The notes beneath the pieces are model-generated. The model did not search any database, was not told the origin of the DNA, and saw only the letters and a program-made list of their open reading frames with translations. The position numbers and the translations under genes were made by a program. From Pseudoalteromonas aliena SW19 (lineage in GTDB: Bacteria > Pseudomonadota > Gammaproteobacteria > Enterobacterales > Alteromonadaceae), in contig NZ_AQGU01000025.1 in NCBI RefSeq assembly GCF_014905615.1, forward strand, positions 496,001 through 560,000: DNA of 64,000 nucleotides, given 5' to 3'. Shown piece after piece: positions 1 to 9,738 of this stretch (position 1 is its first letter; every line of letters starts with the position of its first letter).

Positions 1-11
1 AAAACAAAACG

Positions 12-2279
12 TCAATTTTTGATAAACCAGTAACTTTCATACTCTCTTGCCGTTTTTACCTGTGCATACTCATTGTAAAATTTGACACTGATTTGTCCTT
101 GCTGTCCTGTAACATATTGAGTTGCATTTATTTTGCTATAACGCTTAACAACCTGCTGTTTAGGAAATTGCCATTGCCCTTTATAGGCACTTGAATGAAT
201 AACAATTTGTGGGTGTACTGCTTTTATAAATGCATCACTTGAGGATGTATCACTGCCATGATGCGGGCTCAACATCACTGTACTTTTTAAAAAATAGCCC
301 TGTTGGAGTAATTGCGCTTCTCGTTGCTTAGAGATATCACCCGTTAATAAAACACTGTGCACTTTATCGGACACTCTAATAACGCATGAATCATCATTTT
401 CATTTTTAAAGTTTGTTGTTTTAAAGCTCTCTATTTTAAGACCAAAGAAATCTCTCTTCGCAACTTTACATATATCTTGTAAATTATGTGGGTGAAAAGT
501 AGCAAAGGTAGACTCATACCCCGCTTGCACAAAGTGCTCAACACCACCAGCGTGATCGCTATCTTCGTGACTTAAAACAGCTATAGAAACAAGCAGTTTA
601 TTAGCTTCAATATAAGGTAATAAAATACTACGAGCACGGCTAAAACGATTAAAATAACTAGGGCCAAAGTCATAAATTAACGCTTGTTTATCTTTTTCTA
701 TCAGTACCATCAAGCCATGCCCTACATCAAAAACATGTAATTGCCATTTTGGCTTTTCAGCAACTAGGTAATTAAATAACAGTACACTAAATGGAATACA
801 TGTTAACCACTTATACGGAACCAAATAAAAAATTAAAAAAGTAATATAATAAAAAACAACAAAAATAGAATCCGTATTTCCTATATTTAGCCAACGAATA
901 AAGACGGGGATTTTTGTTAATAACTGAAATACATAACTTAAGCAGGCATCAAAAAAAGTGATGAAAATACCCATATCAAACACACTACTAAGAAGTGTGA
1001 TAATAATTAAACTGGGCATAACAATTAAGGAAAGAAGTGGAATAGCAATTAAGTTAAGCACTAAACCTGCCAAACTAACACCATGGAAAAAGTATAGCGA
1101 AAGTGGTAACAAACCTAAAAACAAGGCCAGCTGTACCAGCCCTAGCGATGCTATTTTATAGAAAAAGGATGTATTTGAAATCGGTATTTTACGCACGACT
1201 AAAAATATAATAGCCACGGCGGTAAATGACAAATACAGCCCTGCGTTTAATACATTAAAAGGATTTATTATAAGCAAAATAACAAGAGCAAATAAAATAC
1301 TGCGCCAACGCAATGGCTGTTTTGCTAAATAATAGAGTACTAAATAGCACCCGAGCATAATTAACGCACGTGTAGCTGACACTAAAAAATCACTTAGATA
1401 AACATAAATAAATGCAGCAAAGAAGCCTACTGCACTGTAAATAACAGAAAGGTTTTTCGTTTGGTCACTAACGTATTTGATATGTTTAAATAAGCTGCGT
1501 ACAGCTAGATAACCAAAACCAAATATTAAGCCTATGTGTAATCCTGATATCGCCAATAAATGACTCAATCCTAGAGATTGCATTAATTGCTTATCACTAA
1601 AATCCATTAACGATTTGTCGCCAGTCAATAGCGCATAATACAACCATTGTAGAGTTGTATTACTATAAACACCCTTTATAAGTTTCCTGTAATTTATAAT
1701 CGTACTTTGTTTTTCGTTATTTGTGATCACTAACTCTTTATTTAGTACTTTCCCTTTAAAAAATATGCGCTGTGTAAAAGCGTAGCGCTCGTTATCGAAA
1801 ACATGAAAGTTCTTTGTACTACGAAAAGGCTTTAAATTAATTGAGGCACTAAAAGTGTCACCAATTAGTAAGGTTTGACTTGAGTTTACACTCAACATAG
1901 CGCTTGGGGCTCTAAAGTGAGCGTAGCTGTCATCATTGAATTTTATAATTTTTGCTTTTATATATTGCGGCTGTTTACTTGAAATTATACTTTCGATAAT
2001 CAACTCAGCAGAATGTGCATACTTTTCGTCCGCTTTTGGGATCTCAAAATTATAAAAAGTATAAAAATGCACTGCAATACAACAAATAGCGCAAATAAAG
2101 CCTAACAATACATTTAAAAACGGCTTAAAATAAACACTCACAATAACTATTGAAATTGTGAGTACTGTAAATTCGAGAGTTTGGTAATAAAATACGGTTG
2201 CGATACAGCCAATTATAAACCCAAGACTTATCCACACTGATGTAAATGGTTGCTTTAAATGGCTAAAAAAACGATTCAA
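12..2279 (-). CDS. comEC: ComEC/Rec2 DNA uptake channel
   Basis: Inner-membrane channel that passes one strand of transforming DNA into the cytoplasm in naturally competent bacteria. The 755-residue length is normal for the family. N-terminal membrane helices are followed by a soluble domain, then the Competence domain with the motif HLLAISGLHIG at about 240-250, many further helices, and a C-terminal metallo-beta-lactamase-like domain from about 505 with the motif SHEDSDHAGG near 566. The start codon lies inside the oppositely oriented DUF2062 gene (21-bp head-to-head overlap), so its promoter must lie in that gene. The stop is 12 bases from the window edge. The family is certain; whether this strain is competent cannot be seen here. 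Confidence 0.95.
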   Translation of the reverse strand: MNRFFSHLKQPFTSVWISLGFIIGCIATVFYYQTLEFTVLTISIVIVSVYFKPFLNVLLGFICAICCIAVHFYTFYNFEIPKADEKYAHSAELIIESIISSKQPQYIKAKIIKFNDDSYAHFRAPSAMLSVNSSQTLLIGDTFSASINLKPFRSTKNFHVFDNERYAFTQRIFFKGKVLNKELVITNNEKQSTIINYRKLIKGVYSNTTLQWLYYALLTGDKSLMDFSDKQLMQSLGLSHLLAISGLHIGLIFGFGYLAVRSLFKHIKYVSDQTKNLSVIYSAVGFFAAFIYVYLSDFLVSATRALIMLGCYLVLYYLAKQPLRWRSILFALVILLIINPFNVLNAGLYLSFTAVAIIFLVVRKIPISNTSFFYKIASLGLVQLALFLGLLPLSLYFFHGVSLAGLVLNLIAIPLLSLIVMPSLIIITLLSSVFDMGIFITFFDACLSYVFQLLTKIPVFIRWLNIGNTDSIFVVFYYITFLIFYLVPYKWLTCIPFSVLLFNYLVAEKPKWQLHVFDVGHGLMVLIEKDKQALIYDFGPSYFNRFSRARSILLPYIEANKLLVSIAVLSHEDSDHAGGVEHFVQAGYESTFATFHPHNLQDICKVAKRDFFGLKIESFKTTNFKNENDDSCVIRVSDKVHSVLLTGDISKQREAQLLQQGYFLKSTVMLSPHHGSDTSSSDAFIKAVHPQIVIHSSAYKGQWQFPKQQVVKRYSKINATQYVTGQQGQISVKFYNEYAQVKTAREYESYWFIKN

Positions 2280-2762
2280 AGATTTTTACCTGATCCAAAT
2301 AAAATTAGACATCATAAGTCTTTGAGAATTTTTGGGCACCTTTTACAAGATGCAAATCTTTGGCACTTAAATAGACGCTCCGCTCGTGGTGCATTTGCTG
2401 TTGGGCTGTTTTTTGCATTCATCCCCGTTCCTTTTCAGATGGTTTTAGCCGCAGCTGGTGCTATTGTATTTAGAGTTAATTTACCGATTTCTGTTGCGTT
2501 AGTATGGTTAACAAATCCCCTAACTATGCCCCCTATCTTTTATGGCTCATACCTAGTCGGCACTTTATTATTAAATCAGCCAGAACAGCATTTTGTTTTT
2601 GAAGCAAGTTGGGCTTGGTTTTTAGAAAGTATTGAAACTATTGGGCCCGCTTTTTTGCTTGGCTCTTTAGTATGTGCTTCTATCGCTTCTATTATTGGTT
2701 ACTTTGGTATTGATATTATCTGGCGCCGCACTGTTTTAAAAGCCTGGTCTGCTCGAAATTAA
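2259..2762 (+). CDS. DUF2062 membrane protein
   Basis: A 167-residue protein of the DUF2062 family, function unknown. It begins with the family's usual basic start (MAKKTIQRFLPDP), then a cytoplasmic stretch to about 45, two hydrophobic segments around 47-70 and 75-100 with the conserved LVWLTNPLTMPPIFYGSY core, and a last helix near 130-152. In other gammaproteobacteria this family is often found beside comEC or lpxK/msbA. The start at 2259 fits family length and forces a 21-bp overlap with the start of comEC on the other strand. Confidence 0.9.
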   Translation: MAKKTIQRFLPDPNKIRHHKSLRIFGHLLQDANLWHLNRRSARGAFAVGLFFAFIPVPFQMVLAAAGAIVFRVNLPISVALVWLTNPLTMPPIFYGSYLVGTLLLNQPEQHFVFEASWAWFLESIETIGPAFLLGSLVCASIASIIGYFGIDIIWRRTVLKAWSARN

Positions 2763-3289
2763 AATGCGTTAATGAGCTAATTTTTAACCAATACTATTGT
2801 TATTAGCATAGTACACATTCTGATTATGGAGCACAGCTTAGGCAAATAACGCTTTGCTAATGGATTTTTGTTCTCTATGAGGCTGAGCTATTTGCAATAA
2901 TGAGTTTATGTTCGTGTACTTTCTAATTACCTCTAGGAAGACACATGACTGTTCTGCAAAAGCTCTATTACGCTATTATTTGACCGAACTCTGATTAAGC
3001 TATTCTCAGTGCAAATTCAACCCAGCTAGCATTAAAAAACAGCTTCTTCAGATTAATTTGTTATCCAAGACACTGGTTATCTCCTCACTTCATTTTTTAA
3101 ATCGTTTGGTTAAAGACCACTTTTAAGTAATATAAAACTAAATGCTATAGAAGCTACTTTCATTAAAGTACTTGATGAATTGTGTTGTGCAATGATGAGG
3201 ATTAAACGGGGTATATAATTAATAGGCTTTGAACTAATGCATTGCGCATACACAAAGCCTATCAACTAAAAACTAACTAGCTAAACGAG
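2763..3289. other. Gene-free gap between DUF2062 gene and yehS
   Basis: No plausible coding frame is seen. It holds a worn family B repeat at about 2981-3070. It also holds an inverted repeat ATAGGCTTTG / CAAAGCCTAT (3222-3231 and 3253-3262) just beyond the yehS stop. The stem lacks a U-run on either strand, so it is only a weak terminator candidate. Confidence 0.6.
2981..3070 (+). repeat. Degenerate family B element (B5)
   Basis: The stretch around 3010-3055 (GCAAATTCAACCCAGCTAGC and following) matches the right half of the family B copies at 9739 and 29773, and CGAACTCTGATTAAG near 2984 matches the B end. The middle is lost and many bases differ, so this is an old copy. Limits are approximate. 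Confidence 0.5.
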
Positions 3290-3763
3290 TTACTCGCCAG
3301 ACTCTTCTGGGCGATGTTGTTTTTGCACGCCGGTTAAAAATAAACGTAATATTTGGTCATTACAAACACGGTAATGTTTATTGTCTACTTTACGAGAAAA
3401 CGCGCTTAGTTCATGTTTACTTAAGTCAAAATCAACCAGTGCAAGCGTTGCTATCACATCTTCTGCTTTCATATTCAAAGCAATACGTAGTTTCATAAAG
3501 ATAATATTGTTGTTTAGCTTTTTCTCGGGCTCTGGTTGCTCACCTTCGCGTTTGCCACGCTGGGTATTAATAAACCCATTTAAAAAGCTAGCAAACTCAG
3601 TATCACTTATTGGGGTAAAAGCCTCTTCACCTTCTTTAGTTAACCATGCAATTACTTGCTCTTTGGTGACCGTATGCTCTGCTGATGCAAAAACATTGAC
3701 CGTAGCAGTATCAGTTAAGTTAAAAGTGTAGCGAATGCGGCGTAAAATATCGTTATTAGTCAA
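3290..3763 (-). CDS. yehS: YehS-like DUF1456 protein
   Basis: DUF1456 family protein like E. coli YehS, function unknown. Two repeated DUF1456 units are visible: one starts TNNDILRRIRY, the second begins NNNIIFMKLRIALN at about residue 85; each contains an LNGFI / LRLFLTG-type helix. An upstream in-frame codon at 3790 exists, but the TTG at 3763 aligns with the YehS start (LSNDILR) and has GGGA about 7 bases upstream, giving 157 residues against 156 in E. coli. Encoded alone, downstream of the convergent DUF2062 gene. Confidence 0.85.
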   Translation of the reverse strand: MTNNDILRRIRYTFNLTDTATVNVFASAEHTVTKEQVIAWLTKEGEEAFTPISDTEFASFLNGFINTQRGKREGEQPEPEKKLNNNIIFMKLRIALNMKAEDVIATLALVDFDLSKHELSAFSRKVDNKHYRVCNDQILRLFLTGVQKQHRPEESGE

Positions 3764-3878
3764 AGTAAATCCCAAAGTGAGGTATAGCAACCAAGCAGTT
3801 ATTGCTTAATTTTAAATAAGCGCCTAGTTTAACAGATTTACTATTACCACCCTATTAATTTTTATTTAAGCTGTTAGC

Positions 3879-5123
3879 TTAGTTACCAAGCACTTTGGCA
3901 GGATCGACGCGCGTTGCTTGCCATGCAGGATAAATAGTAGCAAGTATCGCCAGCGCAAACGTAACAATCACTGTAATACCGATGTCTTCAAGTACTAATT
4001 TACTCGGTAAAAACTCTATAAAATAAACGCCTTCAAGGGGGTTTTCACCAAATAATTGGCTTATCCAAGTAAATAGCTCACTTATATTAAGCGCTAATAC
4101 CACCCCAATTAGCGTTCCTAGCGCCACGCCTACAAATGCTTGCATTAAGCCCTGCAATACAAAGGTTGCTAAAATAGTACTGTCTTTAGCACCCATGGTT
4201 TTTAAAATAGCGATATTGCCTTGTTTTTCACGCACTTCCATCACTAAAGAGGACACAATATTAAAACTTGCCACAGCAATAATTAAAAATACCACAATAT
4301 AAACAATAGTACGCACCATTTGAATATCTTGATACAGGCTGCCTTGCGTTCTAAACCAACTAGAAATATACACGTAGTCGTCAATCGTTTGACCCACTTT
4401 TAACGCTATTTGATGCGCCGAAAACACATCATCAACACTTAATCGCAGCCCTGTTACTTGGCTTGCGTCGTAGCCTAATGCTTGCTGCGCTTTGCTGAGA
4501 TGTATAAACGCAGCTGTACTATCAATCGGGCCACCCATTTCGATAACACCGGCAAGCTTAAGTGTTACTCGCTTAGGCGCTAATAATGACTGACCTTTTT
4601 GGCTTATTTGCGGAATAAGCAACGTAATGTTATCGCCTACTTTAGCATTTAACTGTTCTATTATTTGCTTCCCCAAAATTACATCATCAAGGCCTAACTG
4701 GCTCACTAATTTACCGCTGGTAAACTGGTTAACTGCCGAGACATTGCTTTCTAAAGATGGCTCAACACCGCGAATTTCCACTGCTTTTAGTTGGCTTTTA
4801 TATTGCGCCATACCGTTTACAGCAATAAATGGTGCAGCCCCTGTTACGTGGGGTTGTGATTGTAAGCTCTCCACCTTTTGCGACCAATTTGCAATAGGCC
4901 TACTTGGCGCTACATATTCAACTTGTGGCACAACACTCAATAACCTGTGCACTAATTGCTGTTCAAAGCCATTTATTACCGACAACGCCACAATTAAAAC
5001 CGCAACCCCCAATAAAATACCAATAGTCGACGCTTTAGCGATAAAACTAACAAAGCCGTTTTTTTCGTCCTTGTGACCTGAATAAGCTCTAAAACGTTTA
5101 CTTAAAAATGCACTAAGCAACAT
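3879..5123 (-). CDS. lolE: Lipoprotein-releasing ABC permease LolE
   Basis: Membrane subunit of the LolCDE transporter, which lifts outer-membrane lipoproteins from the inner membrane to the chaperone LolA. At 414 residues it has the typical LolC/E layout: a first helix near 25-45, a large periplasmic domain, then three C-terminal helices (about 270-300, 315-350, 375-405) with the FtsX/MacB-type sequences EKQGNIAILKTMGA and TIYPAWQATRVDPAKVL. It is the last gene of lolC-lolD-lolE, and its start overlaps lolD by 11 bases. Assigned LolE by gene order; LolC and LolE are similar, so the two labels could be swapped. Confidence 0.9.
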   Translation of the reverse strand: MLLSAFLSKRFRAYSGHKDEKNGFVSFIAKASTIGILLGVAVLIVALSVINGFEQQLVHRLLSVVPQVEYVAPSRPIANWSQKVESLQSQPHVTGAAPFIAVNGMAQYKSQLKAVEIRGVEPSLESNVSAVNQFTSGKLVSQLGLDDVILGKQIIEQLNAKVGDNITLLIPQISQKGQSLLAPKRVTLKLAGVIEMGGPIDSTAAFIHLSKAQQALGYDASQVTGLRLSVDDVFSAHQIALKVGQTIDDYVYISSWFRTQGSLYQDIQMVRTIVYIVVFLIIAVASFNIVSSLVMEVREKQGNIAILKTMGAKDSTILATFVLQGLMQAFVGVALGTLIGVVLALNISELFTWISQLFGENPLEGVYFIEFLPSKLVLEDIGITVIVTFALAILATIYPAWQATRVDPAKVLGN

Positions 5124-5811
5124 GCTGCGACTCTTTAATAGCTAGTTTTCCATCGTCTAAATAAGCAATTTTACCTAGCTTATCGGCAAGTTCTAAATCA
5201 TGTGTGACCACTACAAAACTGGTGTTTAAACTTTTGTTGAGTTCATTTATTAAATCGTAAATTTTAATCGCATTTTGTTTATCTAAATTACCGGTTGGCT
5301 CATCGGCAAGCACAAGCGCTGGCTTAGTAACCAGTGCACGTGCAATCGCTACTCGTTGGCGCTCCCCGCCTGAAAGCGCAGAAGGTTTATGCGAGCTGCG
5401 ATGTGCAAGGCCTACTTTTTCTAGCATTTCCAGCGCTTGAGCTTTAGCCTCTTTTGCACTTAGCCCTTTAATTAATAGTGGCATTGCTACATTTTCAACC
5501 GCGCTAAATTCCATTAATAAATGATGAAATTGATAGATAAAACCCAAGTTTTGATTTCTAAATGCGGCCTGCTCAGTGCGTGAAAGCTTTGCAACTTCTT
5601 GATTTTTAATTTTAGCGACACCTGAACTTGCAGTATCTAAAGTGCCGAGTATATGTAAAAGCGTACTTTTACCTGAGCCAGAACTACCCACAATGGCGAG
5701 CATTTCACCTTGCTGGAGCGCTAAGTCAACGCCTTTTAATACTTCAACTTGATTGTTGCCGTCTTGATAAACTTTACTTAAATTTTCACAACTAATGACT
5801 AAATCATTCAT
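5113..5811 (-). CDS. lolD: Lipoprotein-releasing ABC ATPase LolD
   Basis: Cytoplasmic ATPase that powers LolCDE. The 232 residues contain Walker A GSSGSGKST at about 42-50, a Q-loop, the LolD-type segment IYQFHHLLMEFSA, the ABC signature LSGGERQR, Walker B LVLADEPTGNLD and a switch His in VVVTHD. It sits between the two permeases and overlaps both (8 bases with lolC, 11 with lolE), which points to translational coupling in a single transcript. Confidence 0.96.
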   Translation of the reverse strand: MNDLVISCENLSKVYQDGNNQVEVLKGVDLALQQGEMLAIVGSSGSGKSTLLHILGTLDTASSGVAKIKNQEVAKLSRTEQAAFRNQNLGFIYQFHHLLMEFSAVENVAMPLLIKGLSAKEAKAQALEMLEKVGLAHRSSHKPSALSGGERQRVAIARALVTKPALVLADEPTGNLDKQNAIKIYDLINELNKSLNTSFVVVTHDLELADKLGKIAYLDDGKLAIKESQHVA

Positions 5812-7021
5812 AACGTAATACCTCTGCTGGTTTTACTTTCGCGGCTTTGCGCGCAGGATATAAGGTAGCTAAAAAGCTCATAGCAATACTGGCAGACGCT
5901 ATTATCACTAAACTCAAAATATCAAATTTTACCGGTAGCTCAATACCCGCAAGTAAGTTCAAGCCCACCAATGCAAGTAACTCATTTATATATAAACTCA
6001 ATATAACACCTAAAAACGCGCCTATTGCGGTACCAATTACGCCGTTATATAAGCCTTGTACCATAAACACTTTTTGTACTTGTGAAGGCGTTAACCCTAA
6101 CGTTTGTAGTATGGCTACCTCACCTTGTTTTTCGCTTACCATCATGGTCAGTGCCGATACAATATTAAACACAGCGACCAATACAATGAGGGCAAGCAAC
6201 ATCGACATAATCCGTTTCTCCATAGCAACGGCTGCAAATAAAGTCCCCTGACTACTGCGCCAATCACTGTAATTGTGACCTTTAAAAACACCTTGGCTTG
6301 ATTCAATAAATTCATTTAGTGCAAACGGTTCATGTAACGATACACTTAAATTAGGGGCCGTATTTTTATCCAGCTTTAGTATCCGTTGTAGTGAAGGCCC
6401 ACTGGTAAACGCAAGCGCCATATCTATTTCAGAGCCGGTTTCGTATATCGCAGCCACTTTAAATAAACGTTGGCTTGGCATTCTCCCAAGGGGTGTATAG
6501 GTTGAGGCATTTGGCATAATGACGCGAAGTTTATCACCTACACCGACGCCTAACTTGCGGCTTAAATAACGACTTATAGCAATACTGTAGTTTTTGGTTA
6601 ATACGATTTTCCAATCACCTTGCACTATTTTATCGGCAATTTTATACAAAGAGCCGTTATCATCGTAAAGGCCTTGCAGTAAAACGCCGTGTAAATCTTT
6701 ATTGGTTTGTAAAATAGCTTCGCCGTGGCGGTATAGGCTTACATGATCAACATAGGGTGATTGTTCTAGGTCTGCTTTGAGGGTATCCATTTGCGAGTTT
6801 GTGTGCGCATCTGATTGCACCTCAACGTGTGGTATAAGGCCAAGCATGTTAGTTTTTAAGCTATTTTCAAACCCATTCATTACGCTACTAACGGTAAATA
6901 AGGCGATTAAACCAATCGCAATACCGGCAATAGAAAAAAACGAAATAAACGATATAAACGCATTTCCTTTTGAGGAGCGGCTATATCTAAGCCCTATAAA
7001 TAAGCTAACCGGTTGAAACAT
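5804..7021 (-). CDS. lolC: Lipoprotein-releasing ABC permease LolC
   Basis: First gene of the lolCDE operon, 405 residues. The N-terminus has the family motif GLRYSRSSKGNAFISFIS before a first helix at about 28-50, followed by a periplasmic domain and three C-terminal helices with VSEKQGEVAILQTLGLT and TLYPARKAAKVKPAEVLRYE. It pairs with LolE in the membrane; LolC is the subunit known to contact LolA. The operon promoter should lie in 7022-7100. Confidence 0.92.
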   Translation of the reverse strand: MFQPVSLFIGLRYSRSSKGNAFISFISFFSIAGIAIGLIALFTVSSVMNGFENSLKTNMLGLIPHVEVQSDAHTNSQMDTLKADLEQSPYVDHVSLYRHGEAILQTNKDLHGVLLQGLYDDNGSLYKIADKIVQGDWKIVLTKNYSIAISRYLSRKLGVGVGDKLRVIMPNASTYTPLGRMPSQRLFKVAAIYETGSEIDMALAFTSGPSLQRILKLDKNTAPNLSVSLHEPFALNEFIESSQGVFKGHNYSDWRSSQGTLFAAVAMEKRIMSMLLALIVLVAVFNIVSALTMMVSEKQGEVAILQTLGLTPSQVQKVFMVQGLYNGVIGTAIGAFLGVILSLYINELLALVGLNLLAGIELPVKFDILSLVIIASASIAMSFLATLYPARKAAKVKPAEVLRYE

Positions 7022-7274
7022 ATTATTTTAAACACTTATCCGAAAAGTATTAAATAATAGTAGCACGAAAAAAGTCCTTTTGGGTATGCCGTAAAATGTA
7101 AGAAATAATTTAAAAATCTGATACTTGGCTAAATTTCAAGCACTGCAAATTGAATTTATCTGTAAAGGTTAATTAGGCTTAAATCGATTACTTTAGAGGA
7201 GGCAAAAGCTTTCTGGGAATGTACAAAGCTCCATTTCATCTTTATTTTTCGAAGATTGATCGCAAAAAACAAAA

Positions 7275-7287
7275 GTTATACTATAAC
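7275..7287 (+). promoter_or_regulatory. Zur-like operator box 1
   Basis: GTTATACTATAAC is a perfect 6-1-6 palindrome and matches the core of the gammaproteobacterial Zur consensus (GTTATA-N-TATAAC). It is centred about 75 bases upstream of the TonB receptor start. Binding by Zur is inferred from the motif and from the gene it precedes. Confidence 0.85.
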
Positions 7288-7312
7288 ATCATTGATCCAA
7301 TGCCGCTGGATT

Positions 7313-7325
7313 GTTATAGTATATC
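7313..7325 (+). promoter_or_regulatory. Zur-like operator box 2
   Basis: GTTATAGTATATC matches the same 6-1-6 palindrome with one mismatch in the right arm. It is centred 38 bases downstream of box 1, on the same face within a fraction of a helical turn, and 37 bases before the receptor ATG. A double box suggests tight repression when zinc is sufficient. Confidence 0.75.
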
Positions 7326-7355
7326 ACAACATAATAACCGCGAACTTTTATATTC

Positions 7356-9734
7356 ATGACTAAGCTAACACTAATCTCATCAGCTCTTCTTTCTGTTTTA
7401 TGTTCTCACTCGGCGCTGGCCGCGACTGTAAATGGCAAAGTAATCGATGATAAAAATCAACCAATTAAAAATGCGACTATTCATATACATGGTAAAACGC
7501 AAAGCGTAAAAAGCAATGAACTTGGTGAATTTACTATTGAAGTCGATACAGCAAGCCAATTACACATTAGTAAAAACAATTATATTGACTCTCGTATTGC
7601 TGTAACTGATTCATCAAATAACCTAAGCGTATCACTAAAACCAACATCCGTAGAAACAGTGGTGGTGTATGCTTCTGCGCTTCATAAGAATAGTTTAGAG
7701 ATGATTTCCCCCGTCAGTGTTTTATCTGGTGATGAATTAAGAAATAAATCTAAACCCACCCTTGGTGAAACGCTAAAAGGCTTACCTGGCGTTAATGCGA
7801 GCTATTTTGGTCCCGTTTCTTCAAGCCCTATTATCCGAGGTTTAGATGGCCCTCGCGTTAAAATTACTCAAAACGGATTAGATAGCAGTGATGCATCGCG
7901 AATTGGCCCTGATCACGCGACATCAAGCGATAGCTTAGCGGCAGAGCAAATTGAAGTGCTACGAGGCCCAAGCACGCTACTTTATGGCTCTGGTGCAATT
8001 GGTGGCGTTGTCAATGTAGTTGACAACCGTATTCCTACCAGCAGCATGGATACCTTAACGGGGGCTGCTGAGTACAGCCACGACACAGTCTCAAATTCAA
8101 ATACGGTAGCTGCAAAACTTGAAACCGGTAATGAAGGATTTAACTTTCATTTTGATGGCACTAAACGTAGCGGCGATGATTATCAAACACCTACATTTAC
8201 CATTGCTGATGATGACGATGTTGAAATTGAAAACTCAGTAGAAAATACCTTTATTGATAGCGAAACACTCAACTTTGGCAGCAGCTATGTTGGAGAGCAT
8301 TTAACGGTTGGTTTTTCTTACGGTAGTATTAATACTGATTACGGAATTCCTGGACATGAGCATCATCACGAACATGACCACGAAGGTGAAACCGAAGAAG
8401 AGCACGCAGAGCATGACGATGAAGCTGCTGAAGCACCAGTCTATGCGCATTTAGAGCAAGATCGCTGGCAAGGCCTTGTAAGCTACGCGCTACATAATAA
8501 TTGGATCGAAACAATTAACCTGCGTGTAGGTTACACTGATTATTTCCATCAAGAGATTGAAGACGGTGCAGTTGGCACAACATTTACCAATCAAACAACA
8601 GAAGCGCGTCTAAATGTAGAACATAAATTTGCTGATTGGCACGGTATGATTGGCTATCACTATAGTGATTCAGACTATAATGCAATTGGTGAAGAAGCCT
8701 TTACACCCGCGAGCGTAACCACAACAAACGCGTTGTATTTACTAGAAGAACGTGAATTTGGTGATGTAACAGTTGAGCTTGGCGCACGAGTTGAAGATTA
8801 TAAAATAGAAAGCCAAATTTCAGAGGCCGAACACGGTCATGATCACGACGAAATTGAAGAAGACCACGATGATGAAGAAACAATCGGTTACAGCAAAAGC
8901 TTTACTAATTTAAGTGTCTCTGCTGGTGCTATTTGGCAGTACAAACCTGGCCACAGTATTGCAACCAGTATTTCTCATTCAGAGCGTGCGCCACTCTCTG
9001 CAGAGCTATTGTCAAACGGCTTGCACATTGCAACCGGCACTTACGAGCTAGGTCTTGGTTACAACATTGAAGGTAATGAAGCGCATTTTGAGCCTGAAAA
9101 TATTAAACAAGAAACATCAACAAACCTAGATTTAAGTCTTAGACGTTTTAGTGGAGACTTTGGTTATACCGTTAATTTTTTCTATAACGATATCAAAAAC
9201 TTTTATTTTCAAGAGAATACCGGTTTAGTTTTCGATGAAGAAGACGGTTTAGAATCTGCTATCGGCGCTCATCACGATGCTGTTGCGGTATATCAGTTTA
9301 ATAGTAAAGACGCTGAGCTTTACGGAATTGAATTTGACGCGCATTATCAAGTAACGTCGAACGCAATGGTTAAAGTATTCGGTGACTCAACGCGTGTAAA
9401 GTTAAAAGACAACGCGGGGAATTTACCCCGTATTCCAGCTAATAAATTAGGCTCTGAGTTACAGTATGATTTAGGTGACTTACAATTAACACTAACAGGT
9501 ACTCATTACTTTGATCAAAACGATGTAGCGGCGTTTGAAACACAAACAGATGGTTATACATTATTCGATGCACAGGCTAACTACCAATTAGGTTTAGGCG
9601 CTGTAGATGCACAACTTTACATCAATGTGGATAATATTACCGACGAGCTAGGCTTTGTACACAGTTCATTTATCAAAGATAAAGCCCCACTACCTGGTAG
9701 AAACTTCCGTTTTGGTATTCGTGGTTATTTTTAA
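7356..9734 (+). CDS. znuD: ZnuD-like zinc TonB-dependent receptor
   Basis: Outer-membrane receptor that probably imports zinc with TonB energy. The 792 residues show a signal peptide ending near HSALAA (about 23), a carboxypeptidase-regulatory-like domain (about 24-95), a plug domain with LRGPSTLLYGSGAIGGVVNVVDN near 205-225, and a beta barrel ending in aromatic F. Two extracellular-loop candidates are packed with metal ligands: GHEHHHEHDHE and onward (about 333-355) and EHGHDHDEIEEDHDDEE (about 490-506). Two Zur-like boxes lie just upstream. No clear Shine-Dalgarno is seen before the ATG. The substrate is inferred from loops and operators; nickel or another metal is less likely. Confidence 0.88.
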   Translation: MTKLTLISSALLSVLCSHSALAATVNGKVIDDKNQPIKNATIHIHGKTQSVKSNELGEFTIEVDTASQLHISKNNYIDSRIAVTDSSNNLSVSLKPTSVETVVVYASALHKNSLEMISPVSVLSGDELRNKSKPTLGETLKGLPGVNASYFGPVSSSPIIRGLDGPRVKITQNGLDSSDASRIGPDHATSSDSLAAEQIEVLRGPSTLLYGSGAIGGVVNVVDNRIPTSSMDTLTGAAEYSHDTVSNSNTVAAKLETGNEGFNFHFDGTKRSGDDYQTPTFTIADDDDVEIENSVENTFIDSETLNFGSSYVGEHLTVGFSYGSINTDYGIPGHEHHHEHDHEGETEEEHAEHDDEAAEAPVYAHLEQDRWQGLVSYALHNNWIETINLRVGYTDYFHQEIEDGAVGTTFTNQTTEARLNVEHKFADWHGMIGYHYSDSDYNAIGEEAFTPASVTTTNALYLLEEREFGDVTVELGARVEDYKIESQISEAEHGHDHDEIEEDHDDEETIGYSKSFTNLSVSAGAIWQYKPGHSIATSISHSERAPLSAELLSNGLHIATGTYELGLGYNIEGNEAHFEPENIKQETSTNLDLSLRRFSGDFGYTVNFFYNDIKNFYFQENTGLVFDEEDGLESAIGAHHDAVAVYQFNSKDAELYGIEFDAHYQVTSNAMVKVFGDSTRVKLKDNAGNLPRIPANKLGSELQYDLGDLQLTLTGTHYFDQNDVAAFETQTDGYTLFDAQANYQLGLGAVDAQLYINVDNITDELGFVHSSFIKDKAPLPGRNFRFGIRGYF

Positions 9735-9738
9735 TAAC

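Larger units (their letters stand above)
7022..7355. other. Divergent promoter region lolC / TonB receptor
   Basis: A 334-base gap between the lolC start and the TonB receptor start. It carries the two Zur-like boxes listed separately, close to the receptor, and an AT-rich stretch near lolC that could hold the lolC promoter. No gene seen. Confidence 0.7.

Noticed and set aside
8329..8883. Two short minus-strand reading frames within the TonB receptor gene
   Set aside because: Antisense shadows of the His/Asp-rich loop codons; low complexity gives long open frames.
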